Below, piece after piece: positions 38,055 to 46,952 of a stretch of DNA of 64,000 nucleotides. The notes under the pieces are model-generated. The model had not been told where the DNA came from. It ran no database searches and saw only the letters and a list, made by a program, of their open reading frames with translations. Origin of the DNA: Sphingomonas sp. CL5.1. GTDB lineage: Bacteria > Pseudomonadota > Alphaproteobacteria > Sphingomonadales > Sphingomonadaceae. Every line of letters begins with the position of its first letter. The first letter of the stretch is position 1. The translations under genes and the position numbers were made by a program. The DNA lies in the NCBI RefSeq assembly GCF_013344685.1, contig NZ_CP050137.1:3093001-3157000 (forward strand), in the 5' to 3' direction.

Positions 38055-38126
38055 GGCCTCTCCATTCTTGCTATCGTGCGATACGGCTCTAAGTGGTTTC
38101 CCCTGCGGCGCAACAGAGGAAGTGGC

Positions 38127-38912
38127 GTGACGACGAAGCTGTTCCACGTCAGCGACGTTCACTTCGGGGCGGAAGACCCCGAGGCGCTCGCGTGGTTCGC
38201 CGAGCGGGTGGCGGATGAGAAGCCGGATGCCGTCATCATGACCGGCGACCTGACCATGCGCGCGCGTCCTTCGGAATTCGATGCCGGCGGGCGCTGGCTG
38301 CGCTCGCTCGACGTGCCGGTGACGCTGGAGGTGGGGAACCACGACCTGCCCTATTACTGGGACCCGGTGCGCCGGCTGTTCATGCCCTATCGCCGCTATG
38401 GCGCGGCCGAGAAGCTGATCGAGCGCCCGCTGGAGCTTGCCGGCGTGTCGATCATCCCGCTCAAGACGACCGCGCGCGCGCAGCTTCGCCTCAACTGGTC
38501 GAAGGGGCGGGTGGGGCGCGACGCGCTGGATCTCGCGCTGGGGCAGATCGCCGATGCTCCCAGGGGCAATCTGATCTTCGTTGTCGGCCATCATCCGCTG
38601 ATCGAGGGGCCGACCACAGGATCGGGCCGCACGCGGGGCGGCGCGCGGGCGCTCGCGGCGCTGGCCGACGCGGGCGCGCATGCGGTGCTTTCCGGCCATG
38701 TCCACGATCCGTTCGATATTCCGTTCGACCGCGACGGCTGGCGCGTGCGGCTGATCGGGGCGGGGACGCTCTCGCGCCGCCTGCGCAAGACGCCGCCGAG
38801 CTTCAACGAGATCCGCGTCGATGGTAACCGCTTCGAGACATTGCTGCGCACGCTCTCGCCGCGCCCGGTGACGCCGATCAGCGCGGCGACCGATGCCGGG
38901 CCGATGCACTGA
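38127..38912 (+). CDS. Metallophosphoesterase (calcineurin-like)
   Basis: 261 residues. The five metallophosphoesterase blocks are present: HVSDVHFG (D-x-H), MTGDLTMRA (GD), VGNHDLPYYW (GNHD), FVVGHHPL (GHHP) and LSGHVHDPF (GHxH). A dimetal phosphohydrolase; cyclic nucleotide, UDP-sugar or nucleotide substrates are possible. GTG 38127 follows AGAGGA. Divergent from the acyl-CoA dehydrogenase pair and 44 nt before ribF. Confidence 0.9.
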   Translation: MTTKLFHVSDVHFGAEDPEALAWFAERVADEKPDAVIMTGDLTMRARPSEFDAGGRWLRSLDVPVTLEVGNHDLPYYWDPVRRLFMPYRRYGAAEKLIERPLELAGVSIIPLKTTARAQLRLNWSKGRVGRDALDLALGQIADAPRGNLIFVVGHHPLIEGPTTGSGRTRGGARALAALADAGAHAVLSGHVHDPFDIPFDRDGWRVRLIGAGTLSRRLRKTPPSFNEIRVDGNRFETLLRTLSPRPVTPISAATDAGPMH

Positions 38913-38956
38913 CGCAGGCATTGCGGTCGGGGCGGACGGCCCGTAAGGGCGCTCGC

Positions 38957-39883
38957 ATGGAGCGGCTGGACGGCGGCTCGGCGATCCCGCCGCACCTTGC
39001 TGGGGGTATCGTCGCGCTCGGTAATTTCGACGGTTTCCACCTGGGGCACCAGGCGGTGATCGCTCGCGCCGTCGATCAGGCGCGCGCCGAGGGGCGTCCG
39101 GCACTGGTCGCGACCTTCGATCCGCACCCCGTCCGCCATTTCCACCCGGATACCGCGCCGTTCCGCCTGACCACGCTCGACCAGCGCGAGCGGCTGTTCG
39201 CGGAGGCAGGCGCGGACGGGATGATCGTCTTCCGCTTCGATGGCGAACTGGCGGCGCTGGAGGCGGAGGAGTTCATTCGTGAGCGGCTCGTCGGCCTGCT
39301 CAAGATCGGCGGCGTCGTGACCGGTGAGGATTTCACCTTCGGCCACAACAAGAGCGGGAATGCGGTGGCGATGGCCGCGTTCGGCGCACGCTACGGCTTC
39401 ACCGACGCGACTGTGGGGGCGGTGCTGCTGGACGGCGCGCCGGTTTCCTCCAGCCGCATCCGCGATGCGCTGCGTGAGGGCAATCCGCGCGAGGCGGCGC
39501 GGCTGCTCACGCGACCTTGGGCGATCGAGGGGACAGTGCAGCACGGCGACAAGCTGGGGCGCGAGATCGGCTTTCCGACCGCCAATATCGACATGGGCAA
39601 TTACCTCCGCCCCGCCTACGGCATCTATGCGGTGCGCGGGCGGCTGCCCGACGGGCGGCTGGTGAGCGGTGCGGCGAATCTCGGCATCCGGCCGAGCTTC
39701 AATCCGCCGAAGGAATTGCTGGAGCCGCATTTCTTCGATTTCCGCGGCGATCTCTATGGCCAGCGGATCGAGGTGGAACTGATCGACTATCTCCGCCCCG
39801 AGGCGAAATTCGATACGCTGGAGGCGCTGGTCGCGCAGATGAACGCGGATTGCGACCGGGCGCGGGCGATCCTCGCCGCATGA
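38957..39883 (+). CDS. ribF: Bifunctional riboflavin kinase / FAD synthetase
   Basis: 308 residues. The N-terminal FAD-synthetase nucleotidyl domain has GNFDGFHLGHQAVIARA (~21-37) and EDFTFGHNKSG; SSSRIRDALREGN is the second motif of this domain. The C-terminal riboflavin kinase domain has GRLLTRPWAIEG-like start, FPTANIDMGNYLRPAYGIYA and NLGIRPSF. Makes FMN and FAD. Upstream of ileS as in most proteobacteria (ribF-ileS-lspA). Confidence 0.96.
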   Translation: MERLDGGSAIPPHLAGGIVALGNFDGFHLGHQAVIARAVDQARAEGRPALVATFDPHPVRHFHPDTAPFRLTTLDQRERLFAEAGADGMIVFRFDGELAALEAEEFIRERLVGLLKIGGVVTGEDFTFGHNKSGNAVAMAAFGARYGFTDATVGAVLLDGAPVSSSRIRDALREGNPREAARLLTRPWAIEGTVQHGDKLGREIGFPTANIDMGNYLRPAYGIYAVRGRLPDGRLVSGAANLGIRPSFNPPKELLEPHFFDFRGDLYGQRIEVELIDYLRPEAKFDTLEALVAQMNADCDRARAILAA

Positions 39884-39935
39884 TGACGATGGGACATGAC
39901 GCCGCCGCAATCCCGCGCTAATGCCCCGCGCACTC

Positions 39936-42809
39936 ATGGCTGACGCACCCGACACCCCGAAGCGCGACTGGCGCGACACCGTCTTCCTTCCGAAGACCGA
40001 TTTTCCCATGAAAGCCGGGCTGCCGCAGAAGGAGCCGGCGATCCTCGAACGCTGGCGGAAGCTGGGACTCTACCAGCGCCTGCGGGAGCAGCGTGCGGGC
40101 CGCGAGAAGTTCATCCTCCATGATGGGCCGCCCTATGCCAATGGCGACATGCACATCGGCCACGCGCTCAACCACATCCTCAAGGACATGGTGGTTCGCA
40201 CGCAGACCCTGCTGGGCAAGGATGCGCCCTACGTGCCCGGCTGGGATTGCCACGGCCTGCCGATCGAATGGAAGGTCGAGGAGGAATATCGCAAGAAGAA
40301 GCGCAACAAGGACGAGGTGCCTGCGCGCGAGTTCCGCGCCGAATGCCGCGCCTATGCGCAGCATTGGGTGGATACGCAGCGCGAGCAGTTGAAGCGGCTC
40401 GGCATCAACGGCGACTGGGACAAGCCCTATCTCACGATGGACTTCGCGGCGGAGGCGACGATCGTCGCGGAGTTGATGAAGTTCGCCGAATCCGGCCAGC
40501 TCTATCGCGGCGCGAAGCCGGTAATGTGGTCCCCGGTGGAAAAGACCGCTTTGGCCGAGGCCGAGGTGGAATATGAGGACATCACCTCCACCCAGATCGA
40601 CGTGGCGTTCGAGATCGTCGAGGCACCGAACGCGCCGGAACTGGTCGGTGCCCACGCGGTGATCTGGACGACGACGCCGTGGACGATCCCGGTCAATCAG
40701 GCGTTGGCCTATGGGGAGGATATCCTCTACCATCATTATCGCGCGCATGATGGCCGCCGCTTCTTGGTGGCGACCGAATTGCTGGAGTCGTTCTTCGAGC
40801 GCACGGGGCTGGGGCCGATTGCCAATCAGGGGCCGGGCGGAACGGAAACCGACCTTTCCGAATATGCGCTGGGGGAAATCACTGGCTCCCAACTCGCCGG
40901 AGCCGTCGCGCGCCACCCGATGCACCATCTCGGCGGCTTCTTCGCCAAGCCGCGCCCGTTCCTCGCGGGCGATTTCGTCACCACCGACGCGGGCACCGGC
41001 CTCGTCCACATGGCGCCGGACCACGGCGAGGACGATTTCAACCTCTGCAAGGCGAACGGCATCGAGCCTGTGTTCGCGGTCGACGCCGCCGGCTTCTACC
41101 GCGAGGACTGGGCGTGGCTCGGTGGGCAGGGGAGCGTTATCAACAAGAAGTTCACCGCCAGCGACGGCCCGATTTGCACGGACCTGCGCGAAGCTGGCGG
41201 GCTGCTCGCCGCGTCGGACGATTTCGTCCATAGCTATCCGCATTCGTGGCGCTCCAAGGCGAAGGTGATCTTCCGTTGCACGCCGCAATGGTTCATCCCG
41301 GTCGACAAGAAGATCGACCGCCAGATGGCGCTCTGCGCGACCGAGGCGGAAATCCGCGCCGAGCAAGGTGACGGTGAGACGTTGCGCGAAACCGCGCTGG
41401 CCTCGATCGCCGCCACGCGCTTCGTGCCGGAAAAGGGCCGAAACCGTATCGGCGCGATGGTCGAGGGGCGTCCCGACTGGGTGATCTCGCGCCAGCGCGC
41501 GTGGGGCGTCCCGATCGCGCTGTTCGTGAACCGCAAGACCGGGCAATATCTCTGCGACCCAGCGGTCAACGCGCGGATCGTGGAGGCCTTCCGCCGCGAG
41601 GGCGTCGATGCGTGGAGCGACGAGGCGGCACCCGCGCTGCTCGGCCCGGATCATGACGTGGCCGATTACGAGCGCGTCGCCGACATCCTCGACGTATGGT
41701 TCGATTCGGGCTGCACCCATGCCTTCGTGCTGGAGAGCGGGCGCTGGCCCGAACTGCGCTGGCCGGCGGACCTGTATCTCGAGGGCTCGGACCAGCATCG
41801 TGGCTGGTTCCAGTCCTCGCTGCTGGAAAGCTGCGGCACGCGCGGCCGCGCACCTTATGACGCGGTGCTGACCCACGGCTTCACGATGGACGCCAAGGGC
41901 ATGAAGATGTCCAAGTCGCTCGGCAACACGGTCAATCCGCTCGATCTGATGAAGGAATATGGCGCGGATATCCTGCGGCTCTGGGCGCTCTCGGTGGACT
42001 TCACCGAGGATCATCGCATCGGCAAGGAGATCCTCGCCGGCGTGGCGGACCAGTATCGCAAGCTGCGCAACACCTTCCGCTATCTGCTCGGCGCGCTCGA
42101 CGGGTTCGAGGAGGCGGAGCGCCTACCGGTTTCCGAATGGCCGGAGCTGGAGCGCTATATGCTCCACCTCGTTCACGCGCTGGACGGGCAGTTTCGACAG
42201 GCGATCCACGATTTCAACTTCAACGGCTACGTCCGGCTGTTGAGCGACTTCGCCAACGAGGATCTGTCGGCCTTCTTCTTCGATATCCGCAAGGATTCGC
42301 TCTATTGCGACGCACCGACGGATACGAAGCGGCGCGCCTATCGCACGATGCTGGACGTGCTGTTCCACGCGCTTGTCCGCTGGGCCGCGCCGGTGCTGAC
42401 CTTCACGGCGGAGGAAGTGTGGCAGACGCGCTTCCCGAGCGAGGAGGGGTCCGTGCATTTCCTCGACTGGCCGGAATTGCCGCCGCAAGTGGGTGAAGAT
42501 GTGAGCCAGCGCTGGCTCGCCGTCCGCGCGCTGCGCGAGCGCGTCACCGAAGGGATCGAGCCGCTGCGCCGCGAGAAGATCGTGCGCTCCAGCCTGGAGG
42601 CGGAGGTGACGGTGCCCGACATGCCGCTCGTCGCCGATGCGCTGGCGGAGGCGTTCATCGTGGCGAAGGTGACGCCGGGCGATGAGGTGACGGTGACGCG
42701 CACCGATTACCATAAATGCGGCCGCTGCTGGCGCCTGCTCCCCGAAGTGGCTGAGGACGACGGTCTGTGCGGCCGCTGCGCCGAGGTAGTGGGGGAGGTG
42801 GTGGCGTGA
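39936..42809 (+). CDS. ileS: Isoleucyl-tRNA synthetase
   Basis: 957 residues from ATG 39936 (ATG 39921 gives five more). Class I motif HIGH is in MHIGHALNHILKDM and KMSKS in MKMSKSLGNTVNPLDL, with the editing (CP1) domain between them and a C-terminal zinc finger CGRCWRLL ... CGRCAEVVG. Charges tRNA-Ile. The N-terminus DTPKRDWRDTVFLPKTDF is the standard bacterial IleS opening. The stop overlaps lspA as GTGA. Confidence 0.97.
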   Translation: MADAPDTPKRDWRDTVFLPKTDFPMKAGLPQKEPAILERWRKLGLYQRLREQRAGREKFILHDGPPYANGDMHIGHALNHILKDMVVRTQTLLGKDAPYVPGWDCHGLPIEWKVEEEYRKKKRNKDEVPAREFRAECRAYAQHWVDTQREQLKRLGINGDWDKPYLTMDFAAEATIVAELMKFAESGQLYRGAKPVMWSPVEKTALAEAEVEYEDITSTQIDVAFEIVEAPNAPELVGAHAVIWTTTPWTIPVNQALAYGEDILYHHYRAHDGRRFLVATELLESFFERTGLGPIANQGPGGTETDLSEYALGEITGSQLAGAVARHPMHHLGGFFAKPRPFLAGDFVTTDAGTGLVHMAPDHGEDDFNLCKANGIEPVFAVDAAGFYREDWAWLGGQGSVINKKFTASDGPICTDLREAGGLLAASDDFVHSYPHSWRSKAKVIFRCTPQWFIPVDKKIDRQMALCATEAEIRAEQGDGETLRETALASIAATRFVPEKGRNRIGAMVEGRPDWVISRQRAWGVPIALFVNRKTGQYLCDPAVNARIVEAFRREGVDAWSDEAAPALLGPDHDVADYERVADILDVWFDSGCTHAFVLESGRWPELRWPADLYLEGSDQHRGWFQSSLLESCGTRGRAPYDAVLTHGFTMDAKGMKMSKSLGNTVNPLDLMKEYGADILRLWALSVDFTEDHRIGKEILAGVADQYRKLRNTFRYLLGALDGFEEAERLPVSEWPELERYMLHLVHALDGQFRQAIHDFNFNGYVRLLSDFANEDLSAFFFDIRKDSLYCDAPTDTKRRAYRTMLDVLFHALVRWAAPVLTFTAEEVWQTRFPSEEGSVHFLDWPELPPQVGEDVSQRWLAVRALRERVTEGIEPLRREKIVRSSLEAEVTVPDMPLVADALAEAFIVAKVTPGDEVTVTRTDYHKCGRCWRLLPEVAEDDGLCGRCAEVVGEVVA

Positions 42810-43309
42810 CGCGAGGCCTTCCCCGCGTCGGGCTGATCGCGGCGGCGGTGCTTTTCGTCGTCGATCAACTGGTGAAGTGGCTGGTCACCGGGCCGCTCGG
42901 CATCGACTATCTCGGCGCGGTGCGGGAGATATTGCCGATCTTCGACCTGCGCTTCGTGCAGAATATCGGCGTCAGCCTCGGCATGTTGCGCGCGGAGAGC
43001 GAGATGGGCCGCTGGGCGCTGGTGGCGCTGACCGGCGCGATCGCGGCGGGCGTGCTCGTCTGGATGTGGCGTGAGAAGAGCCGCGCCGATCAGGTCGCGC
43101 TCGGCCTCGTGCTGGGCGGCGCGATCGGCAATATCGTCGATCGCGTGCGGCTCGGCTATGTGGTCGATTTCGCGGACCTGCATTTCGGTGAATGGCGGCC
43201 GTTTTTGGTATTCAATGTCGCCGATGCGGCGATTACGATTGGTGTGCTGATCCTGCTGGCGCGGGCGCTCCTGATGCGCGACAAGCCCGGCAAGCCTGTG
43301 GAGAATTGA
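42806..43309 (+). CDS. lspA: Signal peptidase II (lipoprotein signal peptidase)
   Basis: 167 residues with four transmembrane helices. The aspartic dyad is in GNIVDRVRLGYVVDF (~110-124) and FNVADAAITIG (~139-149). It cleaves prolipoproteins such as the lipobox protein encoded next. GTG start overlaps the ileS stop as GTGA; GGGGGAGG upstream supports it. Confidence 0.96.
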   Translation: MTRGLPRVGLIAAAVLFVVDQLVKWLVTGPLGIDYLGAVREILPIFDLRFVQNIGVSLGMLRAESEMGRWALVALTGAIAAGVLVWMWREKSRADQVALGLVLGGAIGNIVDRVRLGYVVDFADLHFGEWRPFLVFNVADAAITIGVLILLARALLMRDKPGKPVEN

Positions 43310-43311
43310 TA

Positions 43312-43722
43312 ATGCGTAAGATCGTCGTCGCCGGAGTGGGCATCGCCGCGCTCGCCCTGCTCGCGGGCTGCGGCAAGCGCGGCTACGATCGGGCGCGGCC
43401 CGATGAGTTCGCGGTCGCGCGCCAGCCCTCGCTGGTGATACCGCCCGATTTCGCGCTCGTGCCGCCGACGCCGGGCGCGGCGCGCGTGCAGGCCAACAGC
43501 ACTACCCAGGCGCAGACGCTGGAGGCGCTGTTCGGCACCGCGCCGCGCAACGCCGTCGAGGCGGCGACGATCAACCAGACCGGCGGCACCGCCGATCCGG
43601 GCATTCGCTCGTCGGTCGGCGATCCCAAGACCAACGTGGTCGACAAGGGCCAGACGACCCGCGACATCGTGGCGGCGCCGGAGGGCGACGGACAGGACGC
43701 GCGCGCCGCGACGCCAAAGTAA
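43312..43722 (+). CDS. DUF3035 lipoprotein
   Basis: 136 residues. Lipobox LLAGC (Cys about 20) after an N-terminal hydrophobic stretch; then RPDEFAVARQPSLVIPPDF, a DUF3035 hallmark, and a low-complexity, Gln/Ala/Gly-rich tail. Probably an outer-membrane lipoprotein of the envelope; precise role unknown. Two nt downstream of lspA, so co-expressed with the peptidase that would mature it. Confidence 0.86.
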   Translation: MRKIVVAGVGIAALALLAGCGKRGYDRARPDEFAVARQPSLVIPPDFALVPPTPGAARVQANSTTQAQTLEALFGTAPRNAVEAATINQTGGTADPGIRSSVGDPKTNVVDKGQTTRDIVAAPEGDGQDARAATPK

Positions 43723-43729
43723 GGCGGCG

Positions 43730-44926
43730 CTAGCCCAGCGCCGCCCGGAACCGATCCAGCCCGCGGGCGAGATCGGCGATCAGGTCGTCCACATCCTCAA
43801 GCCCGATCTGGAGCCGCACCAACGGCCCGGCGAAATCGGGCGTGGTCACGGTGCGGTATTTCGCGGGATCGACCGGGAGGGCGAGGCTTTCGAAGCCGCC
43901 CCAGGAATAGCCGATCCCGAAATGGGCGAGGCCGTCGATCAGGGCGGCGCGTTCCTTCTCGCCGCCGCCCTTGAGGGCGAAGGAGAACAGGCCGCTCGCG
44001 CCGGTGAAATCGCGCGCGAACAGTTCGTGGCCGGGGCAGGAGGACAGCGCGGGATGCAGCACCCGCGCCACCTCCGGCCGCGTCTCCAGCCAGCGGGCGA
44101 TGGCGAGCGCGCTTCGTTCGTGCCGTTCGAGCCGCAGCTTCATCGTCCTCAGGCCCCGGCTGCCGAGCCACGAATCGTCGGGGCTGGCGACCTGCCCCAA
44201 CTGGAAGCTGGTGTCGCGCAGCCGGGCGAACCGGCCCGCCGCCGCCGTCACCGAACCCAGCATCACGTCCGAATGGCCGACGACATATTTGGTGCAGGCG
44301 AGGATGGTGTAGTCCACCCCGCGTTCGATCGCGCGGAAGTTGAGCGGCGTGGCCCAGGTGTTGTCGAGCAAGGTTGTCACCCCGCGCGCCTTCGCCGCCG
44401 CGACGATCGCGGGCACGTCCTGCACCTCGAAGGTGAGGCTGCCGGGGCTTTCCATGAAGATCGCCTTCGTCCGCTCCCCGATCAGGTCGGCGATGCCCGC
44501 CCCGGCCAGCGGATCATAGAAGCGCGTCGCGATCCCCATCCGCTTCAACAGCCCGTTCGCCAGCGAGCGCGTCGGGTCATAGGCCGAATCCGGCACCAGC
44601 AGCTCGTCCCCCGGCGACAGCACGCTGAGCAGCGCGGCCGCGATCGCCGCGACGCCGGAAGGATAGAGGAAGGTCGCCTCCGCCCCCGGCTCCAGCTCGG
44701 TCAGCGCATCGGCGAGGCTCCATTGCGTGGGCGTGCCGCGCCGGCCGTAGAACAGGCGGTGATGCGTGTCGCGTCCGGCGCTCGCGCGCAGGTCCGCCAC
44801 GTCGTCGTAGAGGATGGTCGAGGCCCGCCATACCGGCGTGTTGACCACGCCCGCCGTCCACTCCTTGCGCCGCCCGGCCGAGACGACGCGGGTGGCGTCG
44901 GCGATATCGTCGCGGCCGCCGCTCAC
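43730..44926 (-). CDS. metC: Cystathionine beta-lyase (Cys/Met PLP family)
   Basis: 398 residues. PLP lysine in ILACTKYVVGHSDVMLG; DNTWATPLNFRAIERGVDY before it; FYGRRGTPTQWSLADALTELE at the N-terminal active-site region. In the family MetC removes the cysteine moiety of cystathionine to give homocysteine; a cystathionine gamma-synthase-like role cannot be excluded. GTG 44926 overlaps the sseA stop as GTGA, so the two sulfur genes are coupled. Confidence 0.88.
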   Translation of the reverse strand: MSGGRDDIADATRVVSAGRRKEWTAGVVNTPVWRASTILYDDVADLRASAGRDTHHRLFYGRRGTPTQWSLADALTELEPGAEATFLYPSGVAAIAAALLSVLSPGDELLVPDSAYDPTRSLANGLLKRMGIATRFYDPLAGAGIADLIGERTKAIFMESPGSLTFEVQDVPAIVAAAKARGVTTLLDNTWATPLNFRAIERGVDYTILACTKYVVGHSDVMLGSVTAAAGRFARLRDTSFQLGQVASPDDSWLGSRGLRTMKLRLERHERSALAIARWLETRPEVARVLHPALSSCPGHELFARDFTGASGLFSFALKGGGEKERAALIDGLAHFGIGYSWGGFESLALPVDPAKYRTVTTPDFAGPLVRLQIGLEDVDDLIADLARGLDRFRAALG

Positions 44927-45759
44927 CGGCCGGTTTCCTTGGGGGTGTCCGGCGTGGCGCCCCATTCGGCCCAGCTCCCGTCATAGACGGCGGCGTCATG
45001 GCCCAGCAGGTGCGCGGCGAAGGCGACGATCGAGGCGGTGACGCCCGAGCCGCACGTCGCCGTCACCGGACGGTCGAGGTCGATGCCGTGATCCGCGAAC
45101 ACGGCGGCAAGCGCCTCGCGCGGCAGCCACGTGCCGTCGGGCGCGAAGAAACGGCCGTAGGGGATGTTGACCGTGCCGGGGATATGGCCGGGCACGACGC
45201 CGGGGCGCGGCTCCGGCTCCTCGCCGGCGAAGCGGGCGGGGGAGCGGGCGTCGACCACCTGCTCGGCATGGCTGGCGAGGTTGGCGCGCATCCCCTCGAT
45301 ATCGCGCACGCCGACGCCGCGCGCGCGTGGCGTCATGTGGCGGGAACGGGGCGTCACCGCCTCGGCGGAGAGCGGGCGGCCCTCGGCGCGCCATTTGGCG
45401 AGGGCGCCGTCGAGGATCGCGACGTCCGGCACGCCGAAGCTGCGCAGCATCATCCACGCGCGCGCGGCGGTGTGGTGGGGCGAATCGTCGTAGAGCACGA
45501 TCCGCGTCCCGTCGCCGAGGCCGAGCGCGGCCATGCGGCTGGCGAATTTCTCCACCGGCGGCAGCATCATCGGCGCGGGGTGATCGGCGTCGGCGATCTC
45601 CGCGAGGTCGAGGAACACCGCGCCGGGGATATGCGCCGCGCGATATTCCGCCGCCGCGTCCCGCCTGTCGCCGGGCAGGAACCATGAGCAATCCGCGATG
45701 CGCAGATCGGAAGCGCCGAGCGCGTCGGCGAGCCATTGGGTGGAGACGAGCGAGTCCAT
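44923..45759 (-). CDS. sseA: 3-mercaptopyruvate sulfurtransferase (two rhodanese domains)
   Basis: 278 residues. An N-terminal inactive rhodanese domain (DCSWFLPGDRRDAAAEYRAA) precedes a catalytic one with active-site CGSGVTAS (Cys about 235), the mercaptopyruvate-specific loop type rather than the thiosulfate CRKGVT type. Moves sulfur from 3-mercaptopyruvate to acceptors. Start at MDSLVSTQWLADALG; the longer open frame is not family-like. Confidence 0.92.
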   Translation of the reverse strand: MDSLVSTQWLADALGASDLRIADCSWFLPGDRRDAAAEYRAAHIPGAVFLDLAEIADADHPAPMMLPPVEKFASRMAALGLGDGTRIVLYDDSPHHTAARAWMMLRSFGVPDVAILDGALAKWRAEGRPLSAEAVTPRSRHMTPRARGVGVRDIEGMRANLASHAEQVVDARSPARFAGEEPEPRPGVVPGHIPGTVNIPYGRFFAPDGTWLPREALAAVFADHGIDLDRPVTATCGSGVTASIVAFAAHLLGHDAAVYDGSWAEWGATPDTPKETGR

Positions 45760-45910
45760 GCGCGGTTCCTTAGCGCGCGGGGCGGGTTTGTCGAAAGGAT
45801 TGGGTGGACACGGGGCGCAGGTCGAGGTTGTGCGGCGACGGGGGATGGCTGGTTTCGCCACATAGCTCGTCGTTCATAGCCCGGCGTGGCTTGCCCTAAC
45901 GCGGCATAAC

Positions 45911-46267
45911 CTAATTTGGGGTTGTGATGCTGTCCTGATCAATCCCGGCATCGTTACATTGCCAGAGATCAATCACGTCTGGTTCGTTGAAGCGCCGTTT
46001 CAACGTCCCTTCAACAATTACGAAGCGATGGTTGAGGCGGTCCCTTCGTTTCCAGATATTCGCTCCTTCTGAAAGTGTGATGACGTGATCCCATCGCTTC
46101 CCCCGCTTTCGATAATCGCTCATTGAATCCCAAAGGCAACGAGAGTTCGTGCCCAGATCGACAACGCCACCGATCCGCACGCGCTTCCCATCCAGCGTGT
46201 CCGCTTGAGCAATTGCTTGTGATGGGGTCAGGTAGCTTGCCGCTGCCATCACCAGTAGCAAGATCAT
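45911..46267 (-). CDS. Exported hypothetical protein (118 aa)
   Basis: Signal peptide MILLLVMAAASYLTPSQAIA, then a compact mature domain with LDGKRVRIGGVVDLG, RFVIVEGTLKRRF and LWQCNDAGID, a strand-rich pattern resembling small periplasmic OB-like proteins. Two Cys could pair. Not recognised as a named family. GAGGGGC site before the ATG. Its codon use is clearly less GC-biased than its neighbours, suggesting later arrival or weak expression. Confidence 0.65.
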   Translation of the reverse strand: MILLLVMAAASYLTPSQAIAQADTLDGKRVRIGGVVDLGTNSRCLWDSMSDYRKRGKRWDHVITLSEGANIWKRRDRLNHRFVIVEGTLKRRFNEPDVIDLWQCNDAGIDQDSITTPN

Positions 46268-46422
46268 GAAGCGCCCCTCGGTTTCCTTGGGCGCAGTCTA
46301 ATGCGGAAAGCTGACTGACGGCAAACCGGGAAACGTGGCTCAAAGTTGCCCAACCGCAAACCACCATTCCCCGTCACCTGCGGGAGTAGCATCACGCGCG
46401 ATCAGCCACTATTTCGCGGCCC

Positions 46423-46866
46423 ATGACACTGCATCTCGGCAAGGCCAGCACGCTTCCCGCTTCCCCGGAGGAAGCGGTACTCGACTACGTTCCCAATCCA
46501 CGTCCGGGGCGGCTCTACGCCGTGCGCTTCGCGGCGCCGGAATTCACCTCGCTCTGCCCGGTGACGGGGCAGCCGGATTTCGCGCATCTGGTGATCGACT
46601 ATCTGCCCGGCGAGACGATCGTCGAATCGAAATCGCTCAAGCTGTTCCTCGCCTCGTTCCGCAACCACGCCGCCTTCCATGAGGATTGCACCGTCGGCAT
46701 CGGCGAGCGGCTGGCGGCGGAGATGAAGCCGCGATGGCTGCGCATCGGCGGCTATTGGTATCCGCGCGGCGGCATCCCGATCGACGTGTTCTGGCAGACC
46801 GGCGCGCCGCCGGCGGCGTTGTGGCTGCCCGACCAGGGCGTTCCGCCGTATCGCGGGCGCGGTTGA
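46423..46866 (+). CDS. queF: NADPH-dependent 7-cyano-7-deazaguanine reductase
   Basis: 147 residues, the short unimodular QueF. The catalytic Cys is in [16 protein letters not shown] (~40-55); substrate and NADPH motif is [27 protein letters not shown]. Reduces preQ0 to preQ1 in queuosine biosynthesis. No preQ1 riboswitch signature was seen upstream. Confidence 0.94.
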   Translation: MTLHLGKASTLPASPEEAVLDYVPNPRPGRLYAVRFAAPEFTSLCPVTGQPDFAHLVIDYLPGETIVESKSLKLFLASFRNHAAFHEDCTVGIGERLAAEMKPRWLRIGGYWYPRGGIPIDVFWQTGAPPAALWLPDQGVPPYRGRG

Positions 46867-46952
46867 TCTCGATCAGCATGATTCCGGCACGTTGCATTGC
46901 ACAATTATTGCAACCATCTGTCGTCTCGCCGGTTTGACAGGACGTGCGGCGG

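Noticed and set aside
46280..46422. A preQ1 riboswitch upstream of queF
   Set aside because: No preQ1 core sequence or short H-type pseudoknot pattern is visible.
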